64,000 nt of DNA from Rhizobium sp. NXC24 (GCF_002944315.1 NZ_CP024311.1:1-64000); one strand, 5' to 3'. Shown: positions 20,510 to 32,200, counted from the stretch's first letter. Notes: generated by a model not told the origin, from the sequence alone. Program-made: numbers and translations.

Positions 20510-21720
20510 ACCAGACGCCCAAACCCAATTCCTTCCGTGCCGGCCCCGATGAGGACGGCCGTTTCGGCATTTATGGCGGCCGTTTCGTAGCCGAAACGCT
20601 CATGCCACTGATCCTGGATCTGCAGGAGGAATGGAACAAGGCGAAGAACGATCCGGCCTTCCAGGCAGAGCTGAAGTCGCTCGGCGCCCATTATATCGGC
20701 CGCCCGAGCCCGCTCTACTTCGCTGAGCGCCTGACGGCCGAGCTTGGCGGCGCCAAGATCTATTTCAAGCGCGAAGAGCTGAACCACACCGGCTCGCATA
20801 AGATCAACAATTGTATCGGCCAGATCCTGCTCGCCAAGCGCATGGGCAAGACCCGCATCATCGCCGAAACCGGCGCCGGCCAGCATGGCGTCGCCTCCGC
20901 AACGGTGGCCGCCCGCTTCGGATTTCCCTGCGTCGTCTACATGGGCGCAACCGACGTCGAGCGCCAGGCGCCGAACGTTTTCCGCATGAAGCTGCTCGGC
21001 GCCGAGGTGATTCCGGTCACCGCCGGTAGCGGCACGCTGAAGGACGCCATGAACGAGGCCCTTCGCGACTGGGTCACCAATGTCGACGACACCTATTACC
21101 TGATCGGCACGGCCGCCGGCCCGCATCCCTATCCGGAAATGGTCCGCGACTTCCAGTCGGTCATCGGCACGGAAGCCAAGCAGCAGATGCTTGAGGCTGA
21201 AGGCCGCTTGCCGGATCTCGTCATCGCTGCCGTCGGCGGCGGTTCGAACGCCATCGGCATCTTCCATCCCTTCCTCGATGACGAGGACGTCAAGATCGTC
21301 GGCGTCGAAGCCGGCGGCAAGGGTCTGCAGGGCGACGAGCATTGCGCCTCGATCACCGCTGGCTCGCCCGGCGTGCTGCATGGCAACCGCACCTACCTGC
21401 TGCAGGATGGCGACGGCCAGATCAAGGAAGGACATTCGATATCGGCCGGCCTCGACTATCCCGGCATCGGCCCGGAACATTCCTGGCTGAATGATATCGG
21501 CCGCGTCGAATACGTGCCGATCATGGACCATGAGGCGCTGGAAGCCTTCCAGACGCTGACGCGCCTCGAGGGCATCATTCCGGCACTCGAGCCGAGCCAT
21601 GCGCTTGCCGAAGTCATCAAGCGCGCGCCGAAGATGGGCAAGGACGAGATCATCCTGATGAACCTCTCCGGCCGCGGCGACAAGGACATCTTCACCGTCG
21701 GCAAGATTCTGGGAATGTGA
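20506..21720 (+). CDS. trpB: Tryptophan synthase beta subunit
   Basis: PLP enzyme joining indole and serine. PLP Lys 99 in NHTGSHKIN, the phosphate loop GGGSNAIG, and LSGRGDKD near the C terminus. 404 aa. GTG start overlapping trpF by 4 bp; works as the alpha2-beta2 complex with the next gene. Confidence 0.97.
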   Translation: MNQTPKPNSFRAGPDEDGRFGIYGGRFVAETLMPLILDLQEEWNKAKNDPAFQAELKSLGAHYIGRPSPLYFAERLTAELGGAKIYFKREELNHTGSHKINNCIGQILLAKRMGKTRIIAETGAGQHGVASATVAARFGFPCVVYMGATDVERQAPNVFRMKLLGAEVIPVTAGSGTLKDAMNEALRDWVTNVDDTYYLIGTAAGPHPYPEMVRDFQSVIGTEAKQQMLEAEGRLPDLVIAAVGGGSNAIGIFHPFLDDEDVKIVGVEAGGKGLQGDEHCASITAGSPGVLHGNRTYLLQDGDGQIKEGHSISAGLDYPGIGPEHSWLNDIGRVEYVPIMDHEALEAFQTLTRLEGIIPALEPSHALAEVIKRAPKMGKDEIILMNLSGRGDKDIFTVGKILGM

Positions 21721-21730
21721 GTTAGACGCC

Positions 21731-22570
21731 ATGACCGCACGTATGGACAAACGCTTCGCCGCTTTGAAGGCTGAAGGCCGCCCGGCACTCGTCACCTATT
21801 TCATGGGTGGTGATCCCGACTATGAGACCTCGCTCGGCATCATGAAGGCGCTGCCGGAAGCCGGCGCCGACGTCATCGAACTCGGCATGCCCTTTTCCGA
21901 TCCCATGGCCGATGGCCCGGCGATCCAGCTTGCCGGCCAGCGCGCCCTGAAGGCCGGCCAGACGCTGAAGAAGACGCTGCAGCTCGCTGCCGATTTCCGC
22001 AAGACGGATGCCGATACGCCGATCGTGATGATGGGCTACTACAATCCGATCTATATCTACGGTGTCGAGAAGTTCCTCGACGACGCGATTGCCGCTGGGA
22101 TCGACGGCCTCATCGTCGTCGATCTGCCGCCGGAAATGGATGACGAGCTCTGCATCCCGGCGATCCGCAAGGGCATCAATTTCATCCGTCTCGCGACGCC
22201 GACCACCGATGACAAGCGCCTGCCGACCGTGCTGAACAATACGTCCGGCTTCGTCTACTACGTTTCGATGAACGGCATCACCGGCTCTGCTTTGCCGGAC
22301 CCGTCGCTGGTCTCCGGCGCCGTCAAGCGCATCAAGCAGCATACGGACCTGCCGGTTTGCGTCGGCTTCGGTGTCAAGACGGCCGAGCATGCCAAGCTGA
22401 TCGGCGCTTCCGCCGATGGCGTCGTCGTCGGTACGGCCATCGTCAACCAGATCGCCACCAGCCTGACCAAGGACGGCAAGGCGACATCAGACACCATCCA
22501 GGCCGTTGCCACGCTGGTGCGCGGTCTGTCGACGGGGACGCGTTCGGCGCGCCTTGTTGCTGCCGAATAG
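21731..22570 (+). CDS. trpA: Tryptophan synthase alpha subunit
   Basis: TIM-barrel subunit releasing indole from indole-3-glycerol phosphate. Catalytic Glu 50 and Asp 61 lie in [25 protein letters not shown] forms the phosphate loop. 279 aa; starts 10 bp after trpB. Confidence 0.96.
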   Translation: MTARMDKRFAALKAEGRPALVTYFMGGDPDYETSLGIMKALPEAGADVIELGMPFSDPMADGPAIQLAGQRALKAGQTLKKTLQLAADFRKTDADTPIVMMGYYNPIYIYGVEKFLDDAIAAGIDGLIVVDLPPEMDDELCIPAIRKGINFIRLATPTTDDKRLPTVLNNTSGFVYYVSMNGITGSALPDPSLVSGAVKRIKQHTDLPVCVGFGVKTAEHAKLIGASADGVVVGTAIVNQIATSLTKDGKATSDTIQAVATLVRGLSTGTRSARLVAAE

Positions 22571-22631
22571 TTTTCCCACATAGGCGGAAAGCTTCAATCG
22601 GATTCGGTTGAAGAAACGGCCTGTGCGCATT

Positions 22632-22733
22632 AGAGCAATTCCAGGAAAAGTGCGAAGCGGTTTTCCGTCCGGAATTGCGTAAAAACAGAGGGATAGAGCG
22701 GGAAAGCGATTCCGTGAGACGCTGAACCGCTCT
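22632..22733. repeat. Palindromic intergenic repeat (RIME/RPE-type)
   Basis: Between trpA and accD. GCAATTCC at its left and GGAATTGC at its right bound a hairpin around a core GAAAAGTGCGAAGCGGTTTTCC. A second inverted pair, AGAGCGG (22695-22701) and CCGCTCT (22727-22733), follows. The core resembles the two longer RIME copies at 37.4 and 43.9 kb. Confidence 0.7.
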
Positions 22734-22780
22734 GTGTCGACTACGATATCGGTTAATTCAGTCGATCAGGAGTTTTCGAA

Positions 22781-23692
22781 TTGAACTGGATCACGAATTA
22801 CGTCCGCCCGCGGATCAATTCCATGCTGGGCCGCCGCGAAGTGCCGGAAAATCTCTGGATCAAGTGCCCGGAGACCGGCGAAATGGTCTTCCACAAGGAT
22901 CTGGAAGACAACAAGTGGGTCATTCCCGCTTCCGGTTTCCATATGAAGATGCCGGCCAAGGCCCGCCTTGCCGATCTCTTCGACAATGGTGAGTACGAAG
23001 CTCTGCCGCAGCCGAAGGTCGCGCAGGACCCGCTGAAGTTCCGCGATTCGAAGAAATATACCGACCGCCTGAAGGACAGCCGCGTCAAGACCGAGCAGGA
23101 AGACACGATTCTCGTCGGCGTCGGCAAGGTTCGTGGCCTGAAGCTCGTTGCCGTCGTGCATGAATTCAATTTCATGGGCGGTTCGCTCGGCATCGCCGCT
23201 GGCGAAGCGATCGTCAAGGCGTTCGAACGCGCCATCGCCGAAAAGTGCCCGCTGGTAATGTTCCCGGCATCGGGCGGTGCGCGCATGCAGGAGGGCATTC
23301 TATCCCTCATGCAATTGCCGCGCACGACGGTTGCCGTCGACATGCTGAAGGAAGCCGGCCAGCCCTATATCGTCGTGTTGACCAATCCGACGACCGGCGG
23401 CGTCACCGCCTCCTACGCCATGCTCGGCGATGTCCATCTTGCGGAGCCGGGTGCGGAAATCTGCTTTGCCGGCAAGCGCGTCATCGAACAGACGATCCGC
23501 GAAAAGCTGCCGGAAGGCTTCCAGACCTCGGAATATCTGCTCGAGCACGGCATGGTCGACATGGTTGTCAAGCGTCACGACATCCCCGACACACTGGCAA
23601 CGCTTCTGAAGATACTGACCAAGAAGCCGGCGAATGATGTGTCTGCGAAGGACCTGAATGGCGCGGCGTTGCCGATGGTGGCGCGCGCCTGA
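22781..23692 (+). CDS. accD: Acetyl-CoA carboxylase carboxyltransferase beta subunit
   Basis: Carboxyltransferase beta half, working with AccA, transferring CO2 from biotin to acetyl-CoA. Crotonase-like core: [55 protein letters not shown] start with AGGAG 8 bp upstream. 303 aa. The N-terminal zinc ribbon is degenerate: only Cys 29 remains of the four Cys seen in E. coli AccD; positions 32, 48 and 51 are Thr, Ile and Ser. The link trpA-accD-folC is common in Proteobacteria. Confidence 0.95.
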   Translation: MNWITNYVRPRINSMLGRREVPENLWIKCPETGEMVFHKDLEDNKWVIPASGFHMKMPAKARLADLFDNGEYEALPQPKVAQDPLKFRDSKKYTDRLKDSRVKTEQEDTILVGVGKVRGLKLVAVVHEFNFMGGSLGIAAGEAIVKAFERAIAEKCPLVMFPASGGARMQEGILSLMQLPRTTVAVDMLKEAGQPYIVVLTNPTTGGVTASYAMLGDVHLAEPGAEICFAGKRVIEQTIREKLPEGFQTSEYLLEHGMVDMVVKRHDIPDTLATLLKILTKKPANDVSAKDLNGAALPMVARA

Positions 23693-23725
23693 TCTAAAAC
23701 GGATGGCCAAAGGCGGAGGTGCGGG

Positions 23726-25078
23726 ATGACGGCTATGGATCAATCCGCAATGAGCGAGGCGGCACGGGAGATCGACAAGCTGATGGGGCTGCACCCCAAA
23801 GGCTTCGATCTATCGCTTGATAGAATCACCCGGCTGCTCGACATCCTCGGCAATCCGCATAAAAAGTTGCCGCCGGTGATCCATGTCGCCGGCACCAACG
23901 GCAAGGGCTCGGTGACGGCCTTCTGCCGAGCGCTTCTCGAGGCCGGCGGCCTGAGCGTGCATGTCCATACCTCGCCACATCTCGTCAATTGGCACGAGCG
24001 CTACCGCCTGGGCATCAAGGGCGGCCGCGGCAAGCTCGTCGACGATGCGGTTTTCGCCGATGTGCTCCGGCGGATTGCCGACGCCAATGGCGGCGAGAAG
24101 ATCACGGTCTTCGAAATCCTGACCGCGGCGACTTTCATGCTGTTTTCCGAGCAGCCGGCCGATGTCGCGATCATCGAAGTCGGCCTCGGCGGCCGTTTCG
24201 ACGCCACCAACGTCATTTCCGATCCGGCCGCCTCCGTGATCATGCCGATCTCGCTCGACCACCAGCCCTATCTCGGCGACCGCGTCGAGCTGATCGCGGC
24301 CGAAAAGGCGGGGATCATGAAACCCGGCCGTCCCGTGGTCATCGGTCATCAGGAATATGATGCCGCCTTGGACGTGCTGATATCGACTGCCGAGCGGCTG
24401 CGTTGCCCGACGGCGGTTTTCGGCCAGGATTTTTCCGCTCACGAGGAATATGGCCGGCTGGTTTATCAGGACGAGTTCGGTCTCGCCGACCTGCCGCTGC
24501 CCCGCCTGCCGGGCCGGCATCAATATGCCAACGCCGCCGCTGCCATCCGTGCCGTCAAGGCCGCGGGCTTTGTCGTCACCGAAGCGATGATGGAAAAGGC
24601 GATGGCCTCGGTCGAATGGGCGGGCCGCCTGCAGCGTCTGACGGAAGGCGATTTGTTGGTGCACGCACCCGAAGGCGCGGAAATCTGGGTCGACGGCGGC
24701 CACAATCCCGGCGCCGGCGAGGTCATTGCCGAAGCCATGGCCAATTTCGAGGAGCGCCAGCCGCGACCGTTGTTCCTGATTACCGGCATGATCAATACCA
24801 AGGATCCTGTCGGCTATTTCAAGGCATTCACCGGCCTGGCGGAAAAGGTCTATTGCGTGCCGATCCGCGGCAGCGATTCGATGATCGACCCCGTGGTTTT
24901 GGCCGGCGCGGCTTACGATGCTGGTCTGGTGGCCGAACCGATGTCGAGCGTCGGCCAAGCGCTGGATGCGATCAAGGAACTGGCCGTACCCGATTTGCCG
25001 GCGCCGCGCATTCTGATCGGCGGCTCGCTATATCTCGTCGGTGATGTCCTTGCCGATAACGGCACGCCGCCGAAGTGA
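23726..25078 (+). CDS. folC: Bifunctional folylpolyglutamate synthase/dihydrofolate synthase
   Basis: Adds glutamate to dihydropteroate and to folates. Mur-ligase fold with GTNGKGSVTAFCRALLEAGG, HTSPHLVNWHERY, EVGLGGRFDATNV and WVDGGHNPGAGE. 450 aa. The ATG at 23726 has a GGAGGTG element close upstream. Starts 33 bp after accD, so probably the same operon. Confidence 0.95.
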   Translation: MTAMDQSAMSEAAREIDKLMGLHPKGFDLSLDRITRLLDILGNPHKKLPPVIHVAGTNGKGSVTAFCRALLEAGGLSVHVHTSPHLVNWHERYRLGIKGGRGKLVDDAVFADVLRRIADANGGEKITVFEILTAATFMLFSEQPADVAIIEVGLGGRFDATNVISDPAASVIMPISLDHQPYLGDRVELIAAEKAGIMKPGRPVVIGHQEYDAALDVLISTAERLRCPTAVFGQDFSAHEEYGRLVYQDEFGLADLPLPRLPGRHQYANAAAAIRAVKAAGFVVTEAMMEKAMASVEWAGRLQRLTEGDLLVHAPEGAEIWVDGGHNPGAGEVIAEAMANFEERQPRPLFLITGMINTKDPVGYFKAFTGLAEKVYCVPIRGSDSMIDPVVLAGAAYDAGLVAEPMSSVGQALDAIKELAVPDLPAPRILIGGSLYLVGDVLADNGTPPK

Positions 25079-25105
25079 TTCCGGTGCCTTGATCAACAAC
25101 CCGCT

Positions 25106-25259
25106 CTCGTGCTTCGAGACGGCCCTGCGGGCCTCCTCGGCATGAGGGCTGACCTTTTCGCCCAGCCGCGCCACGGGCTCATCATTCATCTCTGCGTTGC
25201 CGTGGCGACGAGCCTGCTTCATCCTCGCCCTGATGGTACGAAGCCTCGAAGAGCGAGGA
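25106..25259. repeat. Pair of imperfect palindromes (RPE-like intergenic repeat)
   Basis: In the 250-bp gap between folC and trxA. The first hairpin spans 25106-25146 (CTCGTGCTTCGAGAC opposed to CCTCGGCATGAG). The second is 25218-25259 with perfect 9-bp arms CATCCTCGC and GCGAGGATG and an internal GCCTCGAAG. Similar CTCATCCTGAGG/CCTCGAAGGA modules recur at 62.1-62.3 kb. Confidence 0.6.
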
Positions 25260-25280
25260 TGGCCCGTGTTCTCCGACCAA

Positions 25281-25308
25281 CAAAAAGCCCGCACGAAGCG
25301 GGCTTTTT
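25281..25308 (-). terminator. trxA terminator
   Basis: Perfect 11-bp stem (AAAAAGCCCGC, 25282-25292, with GCGGGCTTTTT, 25298-25308) and 5-nt loop, U-rich in either direction. Just downstream of trxA on the reverse strand. Confidence 0.88.
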
Positions 25309-25329
25309 CATTCTCTCAGTCGATACCGA

Positions 25330-25650
25330 TTAGGCAGCGCTGGAAATCCAGCTCTGCAGGGCGGTCTTGGGAGCGGCGCCAACCTTGATGTCGGCAACTT
25401 CGCCGGCCTTGAACATGGCAAGCGTCGGGATCGAGCGAACGCCGAACTGGGCAGCCAGTTCCGGGTTTTCATCGATGTTGAGCTTGGCGACCTTCACCTT
25501 GCCTTCGAACTGTACGGCGAGCTCTTCGAGAGCAGGCGCGATCATCTTGCACGGACCGCACCATTCGGCCCAGAAATCAACGACGACAGGCTCTGCGGAC
25601 TGCAGGACTTCGGCAGCGAAGTTGGAGGTATCGACTTTCACGGTAGCCAT
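25330..25650 (-). CDS. trxA: Thioredoxin
   Basis: Small dithiol-disulfide oxidoreductase. Active site WCGPC (Cys 31 and Cys 34) in [16 protein letters not shown]; cis-Pro in RSIPTL. 106 aa, no signal peptide, so cytoplasmic. Lies 75 bp downstream of addA on the same strand. Confidence 0.96.
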   Translation of the reverse strand: MATVKVDTSNFAAEVLQSAEPVVVDFWAEWCGPCKMIAPALEELAVQFEGKVKVAKLNIDENPELAAQFGVRSIPTLAMFKAGEVADIKVGAAPKTALQSWISSAA

Positions 25651-25725
25651 AGGCTGCTCCTTACCAGGATTTGCGGGTTGCTAGATATGTGATGGTGCGG
25701 TGCCCAAATTTCAATATTTGGTATT

Positions 25726-28700
25726 TCACTTTGTTTTGAGCTCCGCAAGCGCCAATGCGAGCGCTTCTTGGGAGAGCGTGTGGATCGAGGCGTTCTCGGT
25801 GTAGACAAGCACGCAATCGATGCGTTTGCCGGGATAGAGCGGCGAAAGGATCTCGCGATAGATGGCAAGCTGGGCCCGGTGGGCGAAAGGAATCCCTTCG
25901 GCACCACGCGGCGGCACGCGATTCGTTTTGTAATCGAGGATGACCACGCGATCGTCGAGCACGGTCAGCCGGTCGATGCGGCCGGAGACGGCATAGTTTT
26001 GATCGCCGAGCGTCAGCGTGCCCATGATCGAGACTTCGGCCTGGGCATGGGCGCTGAAAACACCCTGCAGGTCTGGGTGCGACAGCAGCGCCATCACCGC
26101 GTTGATCAGCGCTTCGCGTTCGGCCTCAGGCCAGAAGCGTGCGGCTCGCTCGGCGTAGCGCCGCGCGGCATCGGCGCGATCTGCCGGCGCGATCTCCGGC
26201 AATGTCTGCAGCATGCGGTGGATGAAGCGGCCCTTTTCCAGCGAGCGATCCGATTTGGGCTTCTCGGTGAACAGCGGCGAGGCGACAAGCAGATTGTCGG
26301 CTTCATCGTCGATGATGGTGCCGGCACCGGAAGGGCTGAGCGGCCGGGGTAGGTTTCGCTGCGGCGGCAGCGGCCGGCTTAATCCCACCGGCAGCGCTCC
26401 TCGGTCCACGGTCGCTTCCGCCTGTTCCATGTGCTCGAAACTGCGCTCGACCTGGGTCACGCGCCAGCTCAAACCCTGCCACTCGCCATCCGGTCCGGAA
26501 AAGCTGACAGGCGTGCAGCGCTCGCCATCCTGGCGCAGCGTCCTGGAAATCATAGCATGCCATGTATCGACGTTTTCGCGAATGCCGCGATAGCCGCAGA
26601 CAATCAGCCGGTCGGCGGCGCGTGTCATGCCGACATAGAGCAGGCGGCGATATTCCTCCTCCGCCAGCGACTGCAGCCTCGTCGCATCGGCCTGTGTCAG
26701 CGAATTGGCAAGTGCGCTGACCGGCACCCAGACGGGCAGCGGGATTTCGCCTTTGCCGGTCTCGATCAGGCGCAGCTTCGGCAAATGCGTATGGGTAAAG
26801 GCCTTGCCGCCGCCATCGACGAGGAAGACGATCGGCGCTTCCAGGCCCTTGGAGGCATGCACCGTCATGATCCGCACCTCGTTGCGGCCCTTGTCCTGCT
26901 CCCGCTTCACGGTCGGCGCCTCCAGCTCCAGCGTCGAGATGAAGGATTGCAGACCCGGCAGGCCGGAAGTTTCGTGGTCCAATGTAAAGGTCAGGAACTC
27001 GTCTAGGATGTCGCTGACTTCGGTGCCGAGCCGCGCCAGGAACTGCCGCCGGCCGCCGAAGCTGCCGAGAACGCGAGCGTAGAAGTCATGCACGGATAGG
27101 CTCTTGGAGAGTGCCAGGAAGGTTTTCAGCCGGTCGAGGACATGCCGGAAGCGCTCATTGCCGTCATCGGCGAATTTTTGGAGATGGCTCCAGACGCTTT
27201 CATCATCGCCGCGATAGGCCGCGACGGCGAACACATCGTCTTCACCGAGATCGAACAGGGGGCTCTTCAACAGCGCTGCCAACGAAAGATCGTCTTCCGG
27301 CAGCAACAGGAAACGGCCAAGCGCCAAAAGGTCTTGAATGGCGATGTGGCTAGTCAGCACCAGGCGGTCGGCGCCGGCAACGGGAATGTTGTTGCGCCGC
27401 TTCAAGGCCCGAGTCAGCGCGTTGACGAAGCTGTCACGCTTGCGCACCAGCACCAATATATCGCCGGCCTCGATGAAGCGCGCCTTTCCCTTGTCGATGA
27501 TCGTCTCGCGGCCAATGACGTTGCCGATCGTCTGCGCCATGCGCCGCGCCAGGATCGCCGCCGGCGCGCTTTCCGGCGTCGAATCGAAGGGCGCCGTCCA
27601 GTCTTCCTCCTTCGCCAGCGGCTCGGGCGCAATCATCTCCCAGAGATCGACGGCGCCGGGATGACCGATGCGGCTGGAGCGGTGCACGACGGGCTCGGCG
27701 GCGGCACTGAGGCCACGGGCATTCTCGGGCGCCGTGAAGACATGGTCGACGGCGGCCAGCACGTCGGCGGTGGAACGGAAGGAGAGCGGAAGGCGGATCG
27801 ATGAAAACTGCTGGCCGCTATTATCCACGCGCCGCCGCGTCCGGTCGCTCTCCTCGGAGAAACGTTCGGGCCGCGCACCCTGGAAGGAATAGATCGACTG
27901 CTTTTCGTCGCCGACCGCGAAGATCGTCCTGAGGGTCGGGCGCGCGCTTTCCCCGGAGAAGAAATCCTCCGCCAGCGATTGGATGACGCTCCATTGGATC
28001 GGGCTGGTATCCTGCGCCTCGTCGACGAGGATATGGTCTATGCCCTGGTCGAGCTTGTAGTGGATCCAGGGGCCGACGTCCTTCTTGGTCAGCAGATCGG
28101 CGGTGCGGGTGATCAGGTCTTCGAAATCGAGCTGGCTGCGCCGCTTCTTCAGTTCTTCATAGTCGCGGTTCAGCCGGTCGGCGAGGGTAAGCGCCGCCCG
28201 GGTGGCGCGATACATCCGCATCAGCTTCAGCCGGTCGCGGCAAACGACGACATGGGCGCGGGCGGCAGCGACTGCGTCGGCCAGCGCGGGTGCATCGGCC
28301 AGCATCGCCTTGACGAAAAACTGGCTGTCCGACTTCGGCTCGCCCTTGGCGGTCAGCATGACCTTTTCGAGGATCTCCGCGCGGGCGATCGGGTTCGCTT
28401 CGCGTTTGGCAAGGCGCAGCCCATAGGCGATGTCCTGCGCTTTTGCCCCACCCTTGAGATCGGCAAGCGTGAGATAGAGCTCCAGCGCCGAGCCTGAAAG
28501 GCCGGGCAGAGGCCAATACTGCTCCGCTATCCCAGCTTCGGTGTCATCGGGAGAGAGACCGAGCCGGGTCAGCAGCGCAGCCTCAATGCCGCCGTTCCGT
28601 TCGGCTTCCGCAGTGAAGCGCCTGATAGCATTGCGGTTGGCGACGATTTCGCCCAGCAATGTCTCCAGGCCGGATTCGTCGCCGAGATCGAGCACATAGG

Positions 28701-29292
28701 CGAAGGCCTCGGCAAGTTCGGCATTCGGATCATGCGGCGTTGCCGTCAACAGGGACCGACGGGCATCATCCAGCAGGGTCGCCGCGGCGCGATCGTCGAG
28801 AACCGAGAAATGGCCGGCGACATTGGCTTCCAGCGGGAATTGATGCAGCAGCGCTTCGCAGAAGGCGTGGATCGTCTGGATCTTCAGCCCGCCCGGCGTT
28901 TCCAGCGCCTTGGCAAAGAGGCGGCGAGCTTCGGCGAGCTTCAAGAGACCCGGCTCCGCGCCTTCGATCTCGGTGATTCGCGCCTTCAGCTCCTCGTCCG
29001 GCAATGTTGCCCAGGCAGCTAGGCGATCGAAGACGCGGTTCGACATCTCCGACGCCGCGGCCTTGGTATAAGTGAGGCAGAGAATGGCTGACGGCCGCGC
29101 GCCGGCGAGCAACAGGCGGATGACGCGCTGGGTCAGCACATGCGTCTTGCCGGAACCGGCATTGGCCGAGACCCAGGCGGACCGTTCCGGATCGGAGGCG
29201 ATCGATTGCTGCACAGTCGTCCAGCCGATCCAGACGCCAGGATCGTCGCTATCGGGCAGGGCGCTGAGTTCGCCGTCGGAAAGCTCACTCAT
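25726..29292 (-). CDS. addA: AddA helicase-nuclease subunit (double-strand break repair)
   Basis: Alphaproteobacterial AddA: with AddB processes DNA ends for RecA loading. UvrD-type helicase: Walker A SANAGSGKTHVLTQRV near residues 42-57, Walker B ILVDEAQDTSPIQW, GDEKQSIYSFQGARPERF, and MTVHASKGLEAPIVFLVDGG. The C-terminal RecB-type nuclease has VILDYKTNR. 1188 aa from ATG 29292; the frame extends to 29367 but that would run deep into addB. Overlaps the addB stop by 8 bp. Confidence 0.95.
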   Translation of the reverse strand: MSELSDGELSALPDSDDPGVWIGWTTVQQSIASDPERSAWVSANAGSGKTHVLTQRVIRLLLAGARPSAILCLTYTKAAASEMSNRVFDRLAAWATLPDEELKARITEIEGAEPGLLKLAEARRLFAKALETPGGLKIQTIHAFCEALLHQFPLEANVAGHFSVLDDRAAATLLDDARRSLLTATPHDPNAELAEAFAYVLDLGDESGLETLLGEIVANRNAIRRFTAEAERNGGIEAALLTRLGLSPDDTEAGIAEQYWPLPGLSGSALELYLTLADLKGGAKAQDIAYGLRLAKREANPIARAEILEKVMLTAKGEPKSDSQFFVKAMLADAPALADAVAAARAHVVVCRDRLKLMRMYRATRAALTLADRLNRDYEELKKRRSQLDFEDLITRTADLLTKKDVGPWIHYKLDQGIDHILVDEAQDTSPIQWSVIQSLAEDFFSGESARPTLRTIFAVGDEKQSIYSFQGARPERFSEESDRTRRRVDNSGQQFSSIRLPLSFRSTADVLAAVDHVFTAPENARGLSAAAEPVVHRSSRIGHPGAVDLWEMIAPEPLAKEEDWTAPFDSTPESAPAAILARRMAQTIGNVIGRETIIDKGKARFIEAGDILVLVRKRDSFVNALTRALKRRNNIPVAGADRLVLTSHIAIQDLLALGRFLLLPEDDLSLAALLKSPLFDLGEDDVFAVAAYRGDDESVWSHLQKFADDGNERFRHVLDRLKTFLALSKSLSVHDFYARVLGSFGGRRQFLARLGTEVSDILDEFLTFTLDHETSGLPGLQSFISTLELEAPTVKREQDKGRNEVRIMTVHASKGLEAPIVFLVDGGGKAFTHTHLPKLRLIETGKGEIPLPVWVPVSALANSLTQADATRLQSLAEEEYRRLLYVGMTRAADRLIVCGYRGIRENVDTWHAMISRTLRQDGERCTPVSFSGPDGEWQGLSWRVTQVERSFEHMEQAEATVDRGALPVGLSRPLPPQRNLPRPLSPSGAGTIIDDEADNLLVASPLFTEKPKSDRSLEKGRFIHRMLQTLPEIAPADRADAARRYAERAARFWPEAEREALINAVMALLSHPDLQGVFSAHAQAEVSIMGTLTLGDQNYAVSGRIDRLTVLDDRVVILDYKTNRVPPRGAEGIPFAHRAQLAIYREILSPLYPGKRIDCVLVYTENASIHTLSQEALALALAELKTK

Positions 29293-32200
29293 CGCCGCCT
29301 CCCTCCTGTTCGGTCTCCGCTGTCGACCATTCGGAGGCGCGGGCCAGGTGATCGTAGTCGCCGCCATATTCGAATTGTTGGGCGGGGATCAGCCGTGACG
29401 AGAAGCCCTTTTCGCCGGACTGCAGCAGGGCAACGAATTTGACGAGTTGGTCCATCGACTCCTCCGCCAAATCCATAGCCGACTTTGTTTCCGTCTTGCC
29501 GCTGCGGCCGGAAAGTTCGTTGTTGACCTGATCGACCTTGAAGCGATCGCCGGGCCTCAGACGCACATAAAGCAGGTTCTCCGGAGCAAGTGCGCCGACA
29601 TCGCGGAAAGCGCCGGCCTTGAGTGCGTAAGCCTCCAGAGCCAATTGCGGATCGAGCAGCGCGCGGGCCTGCGCCGGCGAGGGATTGTAACCGGTCTTGT
29701 AGTCGATGATGTCTGCCGCCCTGTTGCCTTTGAAATCGATGCGGTCGGCAACGCCGGTCAAGCGGATGCCGATCGGCTCGATCTCGACGCCCGCAGGCAC
29801 TTCCGTTGCCGTCGAGCGGATCTCAGGCCGCCGCTCCGCTTCCCAGGCGAGAAAAGCGCGCGCCACTTCGCGGAAACGTGGCCGCCAGACGCTATCGATA
29901 TGAACCGGCAGTTGCTCCGCGTCGAAAAGCTCGGCCACGATACGATCCATAGCCAGCGATGCATTCGGCGTTCCCGCGATATGACCCTCACGGATAAAGC
30001 GATCGATGATCTTGTGATAGAGCGTGCCGCGCTCGGCCGGGCCGGGCTCGCGGTTGAAGGGAGCGATCGGGTCGAGCCGCAGGACGCGTCGGGCGTAGAT
30101 CGCATAGGGATCGCGGCGGAGGCGGCCGACCTCGCTGAAGGAATAGCTTTTCGGCTGTAGCCCGGCTGGCGGTTTCGGGGATGGCCTCAGCGCCGGCGCC
30201 TGGTTTTCGCCTTCGTCGATCATCCCAGCCCAATGGCGATATTGATCGCCGCGCGCTTTCAATTCCCCGGCAAACGTCTTGCCGCCCAGCGCCATCAGCC
30301 GCTGCAGCCAGCGCGACGCCACGGTCGGGGTCGAGCCCTGTCGCAGTGCGCGCGAATAGATCAGGTCGCGCGTCCCATTCGCCATTTCGAAATCGTGGGC
30401 AAGCTGACCGATGCGGCGCTCCGGCGGTTCCAGGCCGATCGCGGTCTTCATCGTGCGGGAGATGAAGGGATTGTTGGCGGTCTGGCCCGGCCAGGAGCCT
30501 TCGTTGAGCCCGCCGAGGATCAACGTATCGACGCTCTGCAGGCGCGCTTCCAGCGTACCGAAGATGAACAGCCGCGGATGGCTCAGTGCCCGCGGCTTGA
30601 CTGCCTGCCCGGCGGAGAGCGCGGCCATGATATCGATCCACTGCGGCCCATCCGCTTCGAGCTGGCCTTCGGTTTCCATGACCTCCTTCAGCAGGCTTGC
30701 CATCGTATCGCCGGCCTCGCCGGACCAGAGTCCGGCCAAGTTGCCGCGCTCATCGGCGGCAACGGCTTCAAGGGCGCGGCCCGTGCGATCGGCCCATTCG
30801 GAAAGGGTGGGAAGTCCGGCGGATGATGGTGTAAGCGCTGAGGTCAGCGGCTCGCATGCCGCTGCGATCTTTCGGGCCAGCGCGCGCGCATGTTCCACGG
30901 CTTCCGGAGGCAGGGATTTGCGCCAGTGCGGCGCATGTCGGTCCATTGCCTGTTCGGTGAGCTGCCGGTCGAGCAGGGATTCCAGCGCGCCGATATCGAC
31001 ATCGGCGATGCCGCCCCTCAAGGCGAGCACTTCCAGCGCATCGACGCCAAGCTGCAAGGCATCCGTGCGAAAGCCGAAGCGGGCGAGGGGATGCTTGATG
31101 AGCGAGACGATGGCAACGGGGTCGCCGGGGCGAAGCGTCGCCTCGAGCAGCAATTGCAGCAGCGCCCCTTGCGGCGTGGCGGCGAGCGGCGTTCCGGCCG
31201 AATCGTCGGCGGTGATGCCGAAGCGGGCCAGCTCCGCCGTCACGCGCCGCGCCAGATTGCGATCCGGCGTGATCAGTGCCGCCTGGCTTTCGCCGCCGTT
31301 GCGCCCCGGCTTCTCCAGCGCGAGCCGCAAGGCGATGGCGATTGCCGTCGCCTCTTCGCGTTCGTTCGTCGCCTCGATTAGCGCGACATCGGCGAAGGCT
31401 CGCGCAATGGCGTCCGGCGCCAGCGTCTTTTGCCATGCCCCCCAGCCGCTGGTCGCTTTCGCTGGCGCCAGGGCGCGCGACAGGACCTCAGCGCGAATCT
31501 GCATGCTCTCCGGCGCCTCGGCGACGGTTTCCACATCGCTTCGCTCCACGCGCAGCCGCTTCAACAGCAGCGACAGGCCATATTGTGAATGGCTGCGTGT
31601 CGTCGGATCGACCCTAGCGCCAGCGCCCGTCTCCGGCGCCACAAGCCGCCATTCCTCCTCCGGCATCGAAAGATCGAGCCCCGGAAGCACAATGACGCCC
31701 TGCGGCAGGGAGGCAACGGCGGCAATCAGCTCCGCCGTTGCCGGAACCGAACCGGTGGAGCCGGCGATGATGATCGGCCCGGCATGCTGCATTGTGGCAA
31801 ACCGTTGCGCCTCGGCACGCAGGATGGCGTTGCGGTGTCTGGCGGGCGAGGATTTGCCGAGTTCCTCCAGCCGCGCCGGCCAGAAAGCACTGGCAATCTG
31901 CAGGAATTCGGTCGTCAATTGCCACCAGAGCGCATGGTCGTCGGCGCTAAGCTTGGCAAGCTCGGCCCAGTCGCGATCCTCGGTCTCGATGGAATCGATG
32001 AGTTCGGCGAGATTGCGCGCCAGCCAAATGGCGTCTGCCGGGCTTGCCGGAGCGACGAGCGGCGAATCCGAATGAATGTCGCGGACGATCTGCGGCAGCC
32101 TGTTGCGCCAGGCAAGGATCAGCCGTGCCAGTTCCAACAGCCGCGCGGTATTGGCGAGCGGCTGTGCCAGATCCGCGGTCGCGGGCAGAGCCTCTTCGAA

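Noticed and set aside
20317..21795. 492-aa antisense frame over trpB
   Set aside because: Covers well-conserved trpB and parts of trpF and trpA; no motif or RBS.
30411..32075. 554-aa forward frame over addB
   Set aside because: Ser/Arg/Ala-rich low-complexity translation opposite a clear addB.
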